This document shows, piece by piece, positions 36,502 to 47,164 of a stretch of DNA of 64,000 nt (positions are counted from its first letter, which is position 1; every line of letters starts with the position of its first letter). The DNA is from Rhizopus sp. PT2906 (lineage: Eukaryota; Mucoromycota; Mucoromycetes; Mucorales; Rhizopodaceae). The stretch spans positions 156,504 to 220,503 of the forward strand of contig JAMYHX010000017.1 of the NCBI GenBank assembly GCA_025529335.1. Direction: 5' to 3'. The position numbers and the translations under genes are program-made. The notes beneath the pieces are model-generated. The model worked only from the letters and a program-made list of their open reading frames with translations. It did not search any database and was not told the DNA's origin.

Positions 36502-37452
36502 AGAAAGACAACAACAGAAAAGTTCATATACGGACATTTCACTGTATTGTAAATAGAAAAAGGATTATTCAAATAAGGATAAATGGTACATTTATTGTTT
36601 GGTATTACTTTTACGCTATGTCAACTGTGTACCTTATTCATATGCATAACTTGACAAAAAAAAAGTGTATAGCCTATACAAAAGCAACAGTGGCATGATC
36701 ATAACAACTAACGAATACAACTTGTAGTGGAATACATCCTGCTGTTCAACAACAAATAATAGCTTAGCTTTACTGTATCTTTCGTTATATAATAAAAGCG
36801 TTCTTTTCATAAATATCTATGAAACAGCTACAGCAAAGACAGGGCTTATCATTTTTTCTTATGCTACTCAAGTCTTCTCACTTGACTAAAGATTAAAGTA
36901 AGATCCATAAACCTGAGTTGCTATGGAAATAACAAGGGAGCACGTGTACAAAGTGACGTTATTATTGATGCTTCAGTTGATTATGTGCCTTTTGATATCT
37001 GTGCATGCTATCAAAATGTATGAATAAGCTGATCTGTCCGTTGGAACTCAGTCAAGTCTATCCGTAGATAAGCACTCAAGCATCATCTCGTAGGCTTATC
37101 GATTAACTCCATTTGTAAATAGAGAACTAACGTCTATTTTTAGATTATTTAGAGTAAAATGTGAGAGAGAGAGCAAATGATGACATGTGACGGTAGTAAA
37201 GATGTTTGACATCCCTTTAAAGAGGACCTTAAAAATTAAGGCAGATCAAAGTAGACAAGCTTAGATCAAATGTATTCTTCTTGTTCCTTTTTTCTAACTC
37301 ACTTTGATTTTGTCTTGTTTAATACTTTAAGAGCATCTAAGACTCTTATCAAGGATATTTTTATTTGTTTACGCTTTTCACTAAACGGACAAAAAGTTCC
37401 AAGCCTACAGTAAAAAGATCAAAATAATATAAAATCTCAGCTTAGTTCCTGC
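36502..37452 (-). repeat. 951-bp long inverted repeat, right copy
   Basis: Reverse complement of 18972-19922. The 16,579 bp between the copies holds MED12, the Ies4/C2H2 gene, POL2 and the CTF4 fragment. The flanks are unlike those of the left copy on the 36.5 kb side. On the 37.45 kb side only a weak, short resemblance is seen (CCTTTGTACT and GGAACCTTG against CCTTTTGTACT and GGAGCCTTG). Confidence 0.95.
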
Positions 37453-38057
37453 GCATCAAATGCATCCTTTGTACTTTTCGTGGAACCTTGAATAAGGATA
37501 CATATGATTGATATTCATACGATCTAGAATCCAATAAGACAATGCTCCTATTCTGAAACAGATAACCTATTTATATTTTTATCAATTAAAGTTTTTTCCT
37601 TTTTCAGAACAACCCAACAAGTGAAAAGGCTTGTCTTGGTTGATACAATAAAGAGGAACAATAAAAAGGATATGCAGTCTAGTGTTCTTCTGTGATGTCA
37701 AAAAGAAAAGAAGCAGTAGTTGATTTTGTTGCCATGTTAAAAGTGATTGTCAATAAGACATGTGCTACTTTAGTAAATAGACTATTTTGGCTTATCTCTA
37801 TTTTTTTCTCATGTAAACAATGTGCATCATATGTCGTTGTACTCTATAGATAGTTCTTCTTATTTTGATTAATTCCGCCAATCAAGCACAACGCGAGTCT
37901 ACATTATAATCAACTCCTTTGCTCTCTTTTTTTCTCCTTTCTTCTTCTTTCTTTAACCCCTCCTCTTTTTTTTATATTCGTTGTTTAGCTTTTATCCTGT
38001 GCTCCAACATTTATTTTTCACTTCTTATTACTTACATCCTTTTTTTCATTCTTCAAA
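37453..38057. other. intergenic, upstream of lineage-specific gene
   Basis: It ends in a long CT-rich tract (37915-38050), which in fungi often precedes transcription start sites. An ORF running through that tract is probably not translated. Confidence 0.45.
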
Positions 38058-40784
38058 TGTCAACCAATAACAACAGCAACAATTATATTCAAGATCCTCG
38101 CTTGAATCATCAACACCCTCTTACAAGACGTGCACTTTGGGCAAAGGTTGAACCTCGCCAGCCTCAAGCAAGCAGTAGCCGTAGCTACATTGATAGCCAG
38201 CTTCATTTGGGTCCTTTTCGTCCTCAGGTTAGTGCCTCTAGTTCCTGTGAACCTCTCCATGAGAGACGTGCTGTCCCTCGTCAAGAACCAACACGCCCAG
38301 AAAAGGGTCGTTCTCTTAACAACTTCCATCCTCCATGATTGACTTCTCAGCTGTCTAGCAGCAATGTTGAAGAGGGTACTCCCAACCTTACCGTGGACGA
38401 GATAAAGGAATAGTGAAGACATTGATGCGTGGTTTCCATTGCAAGGTACCATATGCGTACCACCATAGGCTTACACATGTCGCCCTCAGTCGTCCCACGG
38501 ATTTTGTCCGTCAAATCCCTGTCCCTGCCATCAAGTATTTGAAAAAGGGAAGCTGACCGGTTTATAACAAGTACATTGACCCCTCACTTGATCGTGCTGT
38601 GTTTAAGCGTCGCCTCCATATCGCTGCTGAATCAGCTTACGTCGTTCCAGAGGTTGAACGCCAACCAATCGCAAGTACCCTCTCTCACCCACGCCAGGCT
38701 AGAAAGATTGTATCAGAAGCAAAGCGAAGATACTAACCAAAGGTCATCAACTGCCACCAGCAACAAGAACAATCTAGCTATCCAACACCTGTTCTTGAAC
38801 CATGCAAGCCGACTGCAAGCACATCCAGTACATTGAGCCTCCCTCTAGACCAGTTCGTCCTATTTTCTTCTCGTCTTCTGGAGATCTGAAGCTCCCTGGC
38901 CGCTCAAAATCCACCAAGTCATCTCCAGGCACCGCTACTGCTCATTGCCAACCTACCTCTTCCGACAATAGCATTCACCCATTGCCCGCACCTGGGGCTT
39001 CCACAAAGCGAAAGTTTGATGCTGCTGCTCCATCTGCAATGAATGCCAACAAAGTAAATACTTACTCATAATTAACCTGCTTTCTTTTGTACTAATCTTG
39101 TTCCTGATCGATAGAAACTCAAGGCTGTTCATCAAGCTTCCCAACTTATGACAACCTTTCAACTTGCCCAGGAGCCTAAAGCGGTTGCGTAAGTCTGCTA
39201 TCTTTGATATGTCTGATGTTATCAGCTAACACATTCTCTTTTTAGCGCTTCATCTGAAGTTGGCCATTGTACTGCTGTTCCACAGGCGACTGTTACTGGT
39301 ACCCCTAATACCTTCGCTTCATCTGCTGCTAATAAAGAAGGCACCTATGACAATGCTTGCCTTGTGCTATTTGTCCAGGAATCCCATACTTCGGGCAAGT
39401 TCAAGGAACTTGCTATCGACTTAAGATCAAACCAATCGCTGAATGCCACGTTGACTAACATTTCTTTTCATTTCAATTTAGATCCCATGAAAGTCATGAA
39501 GATGGCCGTGAAGCAAAGAAAGGCGCTGTCCTCCTTGAAAGGCAAAGAAGCCCTTGACTTTGTCCCTCGACACCTACATTCCTCTTCCTATGGTGCACCA
39601 TTCATATCAAAGACAGCTGCACAATTCCAATCGATCCCTTCTACAAGTAAGGGTAAGAGTAAAGAAGTGCCCCTTCACAGACCCACAGGTTCTATTATGA
39701 ACAAGCTTCCCGCAAGTAATCCAGCTTCTGAAGTCTCTGCTGTTACCTCCGCTGCTTCCAACAAGCCAACTGCTACTAATATCAAGGCACCTATGAGCAA
39801 AGTAAAAGATGAGGAACCAGAAGAAGGTGAAATAGTCGACCCGTCTCCACCTCATAAAATTCAGCAAACATGCTCAAGCCATGTAAACATACCTTCATAC
39901 TTCAAACCCAATGAAGCACACGATAATGAATCTCTCTCCGATTCTATGGCCAAAGGCATCCCTGCTGATTTTACAGTAGCGCCAGCAAAGAGGGTGTTGT
40001 CTGCCACTGCTCCCAACACAAGTACGATGGAGCAGTTTAAAATATTTACCATAATGTAAGTGTTTTTAAACATATCACTTTTATTCATACTAATATTCTC
40101 TAACTTAGGTTTCGCAATCTGGCCCACACATACAAGCAACGAGGCGATGGTGAGCAAGACGACCTGGTTTCTGCCTTGAACCATCTACATGCTCTTTGTA
40201 ACTATATTGTTAGTTACTATTACAAGGAGAAACAAAACCCAGATGCAGCACCACCTGAATCCGTTGCGGCCTGGAAGTCCTTACTTCCTCTTGGTGATGT
40301 GCTCCTGGCCAAGCTCCAAGCCCAGGAGCAATATCTTTTGTATGGTATCTGTCTCCGCCTGATGGCTATGGTGCATTTCCGCATCTTTAGCAAGATGCAA
40401 GATGAAGTCCGAGGCGCTCTGGTCAGACACTTGGAAGCTCCTTCGGTAAGCGGCGATCATCAGCACGTCAAGATGTCGTGCGACTTGCTGGAGGAGTACG
40501 AGCAAGCTATGGCCATGAACGCCTCCTCAGAGAAATACTTTAACTACGGGGTAATGGCCAGCAAGCTGCCATTGACTTTCAAGCAGGTGTGCGTCGATGG
40601 CAACTTGCTATCTGGTATAACTATTGGTGAGGAGGCTGGCGTACAAGTATCAGCTATATTTCCATTTCATGTAAATACCAGCCTCCTACATGGTGCAATT
40701 TGCACCAAGTGCATCTTGAATGAGTTCGCATCGTCGATTAATGTGAGGTCCATCTTTATCGACGATACGGGCGACTACATGTAA
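38058..40784 (+). pseudogene. lineage-specific gene family member, probably damaged in its 5' part
   Basis: The start is best at MSTNNNSNNYIQDPRLNHQH, followed by a Pro/Ser-rich region. The frame stops at 38336 (TGA); later family-like pieces (LTHVALSRPTDFVRQIPVPA, then FKRRLHIAAESAYVVPEVER) are in other frames, with further stops near 38555 and 38733. From about 38802 the reading is coherent: an exon to 39052, exon 39114-39188, exon 39246-40058 and exon 40110-40784, with GT-AG introns. The last exon ends NVRSIFIDDTGDYM. The C-terminal domain is shared with the relic at 6590-7760. It contains YKEKQNPDAAPPESVAAWKS and the LRLMAMVHFRIF helix. An acidic motif (EEPEEGEIVD) lies in the middle. No known domain was recognised. 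An unusual gene model with unrecognised introns is possible but less likely. Confidence 0.6.
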
Positions 40785-41136
40785 ATAGTCTTCTTTTTTT
40801 TTTTTTTTTTTCTAAGATAAAAAGTACTTGGAGTGTTCATTTATCTTATTTACTCAAGTTACTGCTACAACTCTTCTTGATAACAAAGAAGATGATTTCA
40901 ATAAAATGCCGAAATGTAACCTCTTGAGGGAAAAGTAAAGGGCAGTTTGGGGTTATTTTGGGTAAAGTGTATTAGTATATTAAGATAATTACAGATAAGA
41001 GACCTATTGTCTTCATTGACTTAACCTTGTTACTTGCCCTAAAACACGACAAACAATTTTTATAAAGCGACCAATGAAAATAAAAAAAAAAGCTAATTTT
41101 TTCTTTTTCTTTTTCTTTTTCCATAGAGTTGTCAAC
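40785..41136. other. intergenic, NAA10 upstream
   Basis: T and A runs (40795-40812, 41083-41122), with CT-rich sequence just before the NAA10 start. No gene. Confidence 0.45.
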
Positions 41137-41884
41137 ATGAACATTAGACAAGCAACTGTAACTATTCGTACGTGTATTTAAGCTTCTTGTATCTCAAATA
41201 TATTTTGACAGGTAGAAGACTTGATTTATATTCAAAACTGTAATTTATTGGATCTTCCCGAGAATTATCAAATGAAGTACTGTAAGTTGTTGACATAAAC
41301 ACTTTTTATGCTTAACCATTAATGTTACAAGATCTTTATCATGCTTTATCTTGGCCACAGTTATCATTTGTTGCTGAGGACGAGAATGGAAAGATTGTTG
41401 GATATGTGCTGTCAAAGATGTTTGTTTATAAAATACTATATCTATCTTTACGACTAAACTTTACTTTATAAGGGAAGAAGAACCATCCGATGTACCTCAC
41501 GGACATATTACATCTATCTCAGTTATGCGTACATACAGACGTTTAGGTATCGCTCAAAAGTTGATGAGACAGGCAACAGCACAAATGCTTGAAGTATTTG
41601 GTGCTCATTATGTGTCATTACATGTTCGTAAAACAAATCGTGCCGCCATCGGTCTTTATAGAGATACTTTGAAATTCGAGTAAGCATATATATATAGAGA
41701 GAGAGTGTGTGAAAGAATATCATGACTTAGTATGAATAATAGTGTTTATGATATTGAAAAGAAATATTACGCTGATGGAGAGGATGCTTTGGCTATGCGC
41801 TTGACTTTGAAAGAAACCAAGCCTATTGTTGCTCGCAAGATTGTTGAAGAGGTTAACCAAGTAAACACAGTTGATGCACATTAA
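41137..41884 (+). CDS. NAA10: N-terminal acetyltransferase A catalytic subunit (NAA10/ARD1)
   Basis: Acetylates nascent protein N-termini at the ribosome with NAA15. Five exons are spliced in frame. The first ends MNIRQATVTI and joins QDLIYIQNCNLLDLPENYQM at the second of two tandem acceptors (GACAGGTAG). The next junctions give KYYLYHALSWPQLSFVAEDE, VLSKMEEEPSDVPHGHI and KFDVYDIEKKYYADGEDA. The acetyl-CoA loop of the GNAT fold is RRLGIA (Q/R-x-x-G-x-A), preceded by ITSISVMRTYRRLG. Length is about 165 aa, as expected for a short fungal NAA10. The stop is 17 bp from the stop of convergent SUS1. Confidence 0.95.
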
Positions 41885-41901
41885 ATAAAGATATATATGG
41901 T

Positions 41902-42345
41902 TTATTCTACATTTTCATCAATAAACTTTTTTACTTTTTCTAGTAATTCGACCTTGATTGATTCAAGAATGATGGCTAAGATACATTGAGTAAAGCAATA
42001 ACTTGGATATTTTTGTTATACATACAATTGGCATAATCTTCAACCTCTTCATAAATCTGTTCAAAAGTGGCATTTTCCATATGCTTTGTGCGGACTATTT
42101 CTATGTTCCTTGTTAACCTTGTCGTTTCTCCCTTTAACTTAAAACTACACACCTCGACAGTAAGCACTAAGCTGTTCATTCCACTCTATCTCTACTAATC
42201 GTTTTTCGAGCCATTGTAGTAACCTGACAGTCAGTCAAAATCAACCAGCCATTTCCGTCATGTGTGTGTTGGCTTACTTTTCTTTTTCTCCTGAATCCAC
42301 AAAGAGTTGATTGACGATTGTTCGCAAGTCTTCTGGATCGGACAT
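41902..42345 (-). CDS. SUS1: SUS1/ENY2, SAGA and TREX-2 subunit
   Basis: Small protein of the SAGA deubiquitinase module and the TREX-2 mRNA export complex. It is too split for ORF callers: four exons and three short introns. It reads MSDPEDLRTIVNQLFVDSGE, KEKLLQWLEKRLVEIEWNEQ, LSAYCREIVRTKHMENATFE, QIYEEVEDYANSIILESIKV and finally ELLEKVKKFIDENVE. All three junctions keep frame and use GT-AG sites (donors GTAAGCC, GTGTGTA, GTATGTA). At about 98 aa the length matches ENY2 (101 aa). Budding-yeast SUS1 is also known for multiple introns. It ends 17 bp from the NAA10 stop and starts 131 bp from the NOT1-like start. Confidence 0.93.
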
Positions 42346-42476
42346 TGGCAAACAAAAAGAAAGGAAAGAAAAAGTGGACAATGTCTATTCTCACTGCTGC
42401 ATCCAGTGACTCGTATAAATTGTTTAAAAAAAAAAAACAGTTTTTTTTTTTTTTTCTGCATAATTGTTATGCGGAA
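42346..42476. promoter_or_regulatory. short divergent promoter, SUS1 and NOT1-like gene
   Basis: A 131-bp spacer between two divergent start codons holding an A11 and a T15 tract (42426-42455). Poly(dA:dT) tracts commonly exclude nucleosomes at fungal promoters; the role here is inferred. Confidence 0.5.
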
Positions 42477-45225
42477 ATGAGCAGTGATTTCAGTTCAAAC
42501 CTTTCACCCAAACCAACAGCGACTTCAGGAACATTACAAAACAGACTAATTCGCATAGTGAAAGCACAGACAAGCTTACTTGTAACAGATCTAAACATAA
42601 ATAACTTTATTGAAAGGTCAACTGAAATCAATACTGTAAGTGATCCCATGTCACTCTTACTTTGCGCCCCATGACAATAACTTTTACATTAGCTAATCAA
42701 AGTATATGGAGAAGACATTCGAAAACACCTCTTTTATTATTTACTAGTGGATATTTCTAGAGACTTGAAAAGCAGTTCATCCCAGGTTACATTATTAACC
42801 AGTCATCTTTCACTCGATCACTCCCTCATAAGCCTTTGCCATGCCTTTGGTCTATTGTGCACTCAAAATACGTCAATAGACCTTGATGCACTCTTTACCT
42901 GTCTTGGATTGGATTATTTTAGTAAAACTGTAATTTCTGTTTCCTTGTTCCGTAACGCAAATAGACAAATCCACAATCAAGGTAACAAAAGTACATTATT
43001 ATTTTATGCAGCTTTTTTACTCAGATCCTGTTATAGCCATGACTATCTTTAAAACAGATTCAACAAGAACAAAAGATATGTTGACTAATACTACCATACC
43101 TTCAAGCCTCGCCTTGTATTTCATTGATTGTTTTGCAACAGCCATAAATGATAAAATATATGAACCTACCAGTAAAGATTTAGAATGGATCCTAATGTTA
43201 GCGAAGCGATACCCTTCGGATGATGATACCTACATAAACGTATTTCAAGCAATGCTCCTAGAATTGATCCAGAAAGAAGAGATAAACTATTTGAGGAACA
43301 CCCTTATGATGTGTAAGAGCCAAAGTCTTTCAGCAGAAGACACAGTTCGTTTTATAGAGCATCTAGTTGAGACTCATGTTCGATGGCCAACCCTGACTGA
43401 TCCAATATTGCAGACAATACATGAGCAAGAGGTATAATAAAAAGCATGCAGTTTCTTTTGTCATGAATTTCTAATATACATACACGTAGATGCTTCCTTA
43501 CATACTTAATATATTGCCACCAATAATCTCTTTAGACTTGGCTTCTGCAGCAAGCCGCCAAAACATGATAAACTTGGAAACGTGGCTCCAGCAAAAAATG
43601 AAGGCTCAAAGTGACATATTCATACCAGCATGCTTAGACTATCTTTCTCAAAAAATAATTATCAAAGCATACTCTATTCAGCAAGAAGTGAATGGGAATA
43701 AACCTGTATTGCCCTCTGCTAAAGAATTGGATATCATTTTGAAGGCATTGGCAAGAAGGTATGGGCATATCGAAAGATACATCAAACTGTTTCTAAGCAA
43801 AAAAGCACTCATACTCACATCGTAGCGTCACTTCTCCCTATCAGTTTGAGCAATATATAAAACTTCAGAATCAATGTTATATGCTATATCCTGATCTAAT
43901 CAACACGAATATTAACATACAAGATATTGAGCGAGAAGCTGATGCTTATTACGAACGCCTTTATAACGATCAGCTCTCAGTCGATGATATGCTCAGTTTA
44001 ATGAAACAACTAAAGACTGTAGGCAATCGACAAGAACAACAGCTATTTCAGTGTATGATTCGTGTTCTTTTTGATGAATATGAATTTTTTTCAAAGTATC
44101 CAGAAAAAGAGCTTATGATGACAAGTAAACTATTTGGACAGCTTATCCAACAGGATATTATGCCAGAAGATCAGCTAGACTCTTGCTTTCTATTTATATT
44201 AGACGCCCTACGTAATTTGGCACAGCCAAAGATGATTGCTTTTGGCATAGATACAGTCAAGCAGTTTATAGATAGACTAGGTGAATGGCCACAGTTTTGT
44301 AAGAGTATAGTAGAGCTTCCTGGACTTGTACAAACTCAACCAAGGTTTATTCATACAGTAAGACGAACCTTGTTGAGAAACCGTCCGATTTCTTTTACAA
44401 GCATTTGTTTGCCTGTTATTCCAAACTCGGCAATGTCTGAACTTGATGGACTGTTTGAAGTGCCTGAAGAGAACACACAAAGAAGATTAATAACAGCCTT
44501 CAGCTCCATTCAAAAGAACAATACTGAGAGTAGAATAGAAGAATTTACACAAGTGCTAAAACCAGCATTCTACCAATGGTTTAGTCGTTACTTGATTGCC
44601 GAGCATATTACTGCAGAATCAGATAATCAAACGTTGTGTTTATCTATTTTGCGACACATCAACTCAAAGCTGTTGGATGCCTGTATGTTGTATGAGTCTT
44701 TTTCAAATATTATACATATTTTACATACAACAGATGTCAGTACTGCTCATGTTAATACACTTACAAATCTTGGCTCATGGCTAGGAAAGATCACATTGGC
44801 TCAGAACAAACCAATATTAGAGAAACATATGGCAATGAAGGTAGGTTAAAAGAGAAATAAAGTAAATGGTCTAAATCTTTCTTTTACAATAGAGATTACT
44901 GCTGCAAAGCTATGACGTCGATCGATTAACTTTGGTTTTACCTTTAGTTTGCAGAGTACTAAAACAAGGCTCTTATGGACGAGTGTTTATACCTCCTAAT
45001 CCTTGGCTGATGGGGATTCTATCATTACTAGCTGAACTCTACGAATATGGTGATATACCAGTCAGTTTGAAACATGAAATAGAAGCACTGTGTAAGAGCT
45101 TGTCTATTAAATTAAAAGGTACGTATTGCTTCTGTAAACAAGACACTGCTTTAACCATCAAGCTTTTACAAGCAGATATCAACGCAGCATCAATATTAAG
45201 AAATAGAAGACTAATAGATTATTAG
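42477..45225 (+). CDS. NOT1: CCR4-NOT scaffold NOT1-like protein, short form lacking the C-terminal half
   Basis: NOT1 is the scaffold of the mRNA deadenylase complex. The start MSSDFSSNLSPKPTATSG is followed by NRLIRIVKAQTSLLVTDLNI, the family N-terminus. Later parts are NMINLETWLQQKMKAQSDIF; SPYQFEQYIKLQNQCYMLYP with DLINTNINIQDIEREADAYY; and the MIF4G region (QCMIRVLFDEYEFFSKYPEK, IAFGIDTVKQFIDRLGEWPQ). The CAF1-binding end reads LGSWLGKITLAQNKPI and VFIPPNPWLMGILSLLAELY. The frame then stops at 45225 after LCKSLSIKLKG and a non-conserved tail. Full NOT1 continues for over 1000 residues (CAF40-binding and Not1 C-terminal domains), absent here. A one-base frame problem exists at the A6 run 43799-43804, between RYIKLFLSK and KHSYSHRSVT. 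The intron at about 42929-43005 is inferred. It may be a partial duplicate or a pseudogene. Confidence 0.78.
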
Positions 45226-45357
45226 TTTATCCTATTCCACCTTTTAATGATTTATCTGTAATTACTACAAAATGACATAAACTTTATTAAATAGCAACGA
45301 TAAATGGCACAATGGGATTATACTTTTATAAACTAGAAGAAAAATAACTTTTATTTA
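45226..45357. terminator. shared 3' flank of NOT1-like and cysteine-rich genes
   Basis: A 132-bp AT-rich convergent spacer, the only place for both transcript ends. No precise site can be given. Confidence 0.35.
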
Positions 45358-45738
45358 TCAATGTTTAGCAAAGCCAATACCGCATGGAGTACAAAAACAT
45401 GTACTAGAGCCACATGGCCAACCAGCTACATCATGTGTTTCAATACACTGTTTATGGTCATAAACTTTGCAACTTCGTTTTGTACTGACTATGCCGTTAA
45501 CTCCACATGAGATTAAATTACAGCCATCGTCAGAAAGTCCACTCATTCCTCCAAGTATATGCGCACACTTTGCTCGTGTATAGAGCCCACAAATTCGACG
45601 AGTAAGTGCAACAACTTGATTATGGGACCTTGTGCAAGTATTGCATGCGCCAAAAGCAGAAGAACATGGAAATGTAGAGCATTGTTGAGCGTAGCAAAAA
45701 GATATATATAAAATAATAAAGAAAACAACTCTGAGCAT
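45358..45738 (-). CDS. small secreted cysteine-rich protein
   Basis: A 126-aa single-exon ORF. A typical signal peptide (MLRVVFFIILYISFCYA) is followed by a probable cleavage after CYA and a mature part beginning QQCSTFPCSSAFGACNTC. The mature chain has 14 cysteines by my count, an even number compatible with seven disulfides; it ends with closely spaced cysteines (WPCGSSTCFCTPCGIGF). No known family was recognised; cell-wall, adhesive or effector-like roles are all possible. The gene stands alone with a 560-bp upstream spacer. The start ATG is the only one giving a signal peptide. Confidence 0.8.
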   Translation of the reverse strand: MLRVVFFIILYISFCYAQQCSTFPCSSAFGACNTCTRSHNQVVALTRRICGLYTRAKCAHILGGMSGLSDDGCNLISCGVNGIVSTKRSCKVYDHKQCIETHDVAGWPCGSSTCFCTPCGIGFAKH

Positions 45739-46301
45739 TGTTTTGAATGTTTAAAATACAAAGAAAAAAAAAGGCGATATTTATACTTTACAAGTAGATA
45801 AAGTCATTTAAGGAGAGATGGCAAAAGTAGAGGGATACAGGACATTGTTCAGAGCTCCGCAAGGGATGATCTGCAAGTATAAACCATGGTCGTGAGTTCA
45901 ACGTCTCCATGGCCCTTATAAAAAAGACTTTAATTAATTACCCTGTTGAGCCATTTTCATCTCAACATCCCTCATCCTTTTTTTCTTTTAGAGCATGGCT
46001 TTATATATCTTGCTTTTGTAGACCTTGTCTGCGTATCTACATGCTTCAGATTCAGCATGTCACCTCGTTTATCCTGTTATAAATGACTTCTATTCAATTG
46101 ATAGTAATGATGTTTGGAAACAGTCCTTAGTATGCTGTTATTTATAAACTAATCAGTTCTATCTTTTCATTTCCAAGCAAAATATGTTTATTAGAAAGTA
46201 TCTGTATGTGTGTAAAGAAGTCTTAATCATAATACAAATAAGGGAAGAGTTATACGCTTAAAATAACTGTGCACAAACAACGTATGAACATATAGGCTCA
46301 A
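45739..46301. other. intergenic, upstream of cysteine-rich protein gene
   Basis: No ORF or RNA gene was recognised. A pyrimidine-rich stretch occurs near 45960-45995. Confidence 0.45.
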
Positions 46302-47044
46302 TCAGTTATCTAATGGTCTATAAAAACAATTCAGAACAGTTAGAACATCATCAAAGGCAATATACATTCACCTACCTATTGAATCCACCTCTACGATTCA
46401 TGTATTGTCGATACTTTATAGGCTTACGGATCTTTGCACCTGAGATATCAGCACCAGGTACCTTTTTGTTTTTTGTTGTATCAAAAGTACCAAAGCCCAT
46501 CAACTTCATCATTTTTGTTTCCTCATCCTCCTCTTCATCTTCTCCTTCGCTTCTTTCGCCATGATCATGCTTTGGTATATCATCATCAACTTCACTATCT
46601 CTTCTTTTAGACATAGATCTGTGGCCTGTTACTGAGGGCGAGCGACTACGACTCTTATAATTTCCACGGTCTAAAGTGATATTTATGAACAAAAGCGAAA
46701 AAAATAAAACACGGTTGGCTCTTACCTCTGCGACCAGGACTGTGTCTTCTTGGCCTTCGTGAGGGACTTCGACTGTAGCGACTGTAGCTCCTTCTTCTAG
46801 ATGGAGAAGGGCTTTTGCTATATCTTCGTCTTCTCAAGGATGGGCTTCTACTGTATTTACTTCGTTCATTTCGTCTGCCACTATATGGTGATCTACTTCT
46901 TCTTCTTCTTGGAGATGGCGATCGACTGCTGTAACTATCTCTACGCCTTCTCCGTGGTGAATATGAACGTGATCTTGAACGAGGTTTATCCAAGTCTCTA
47001 TAGTCTCTGGTTCGACTGTATCTTGGAGAAGGTGAACGTGCCAT
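46302..47044 (-). CDS. SNRNP27: U4/U6.U5 tri-snRNP 27 kDa protein (SNRNP27)
   Basis: Splicing factor of the tri-snRNP that helps 5' splice-site transfer. The N-terminal exon (from 47044) is an RS domain, MARSPSPRYSRTRDYRDLDK, then many Arg/Ser repeats. The second exon ends with the diagnostic SNRNP27 motif: KMMKLMGFGTFDTTKNKKVP, RKPIKYRQYMNRRGGFNR. A GTAGGT donor there splices to a 16-nt final exon (46302-46317) reading PLDN and a stop, completing the family ending GGFNRPLD. Length is about 210 aa against 155 for human; the extra is RS repeats. It is divergent from PPIE, with 120 bp between start codons. Confidence 0.92.
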
Positions 47045-47164
47045 ATTATAAGTGGAAAAAAAAAAAAATCCATGAGGTTCTACTACTAGATAATTTTGCA
47101 GTGGTGAGCATTGTGACTTAATTTACCACTTTCTTTCCTTTTTTCTTTTTTTGTGCTTTCTGTT
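47045..47164. promoter_or_regulatory. divergent promoter of SNRNP27 and PPIE-like genes
   Basis: A 120-bp spacer between start codons, with an A12 tract near 47057 and CT-rich sequence before the PPIE start. Both products are spliceosomal, so shared control is plausible but unproven. Confidence 0.5.

Noticed and set aside
37919..38057. Upstream extension of the 38058 ORF through a Phe/Ser/Leu-rich segment that could pass for a signal peptide
   Set aside because: It is coded by a CT-rich promoter-like tract; the ATG at 38058 starts normal sequence.
42381..42476. Upstream in-frame ATG for the NOT1-like protein
   Set aside because: It would add Lys and Phe homopolymers coded by promoter A/T tracts; the ATG at 42477 starts the conserved region.
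45840..45930. Possible tRNA-like stretch with GAGTTCAACGTC
   Set aside because: No acceptor stem, D-arm or anticodon arm could be paired.
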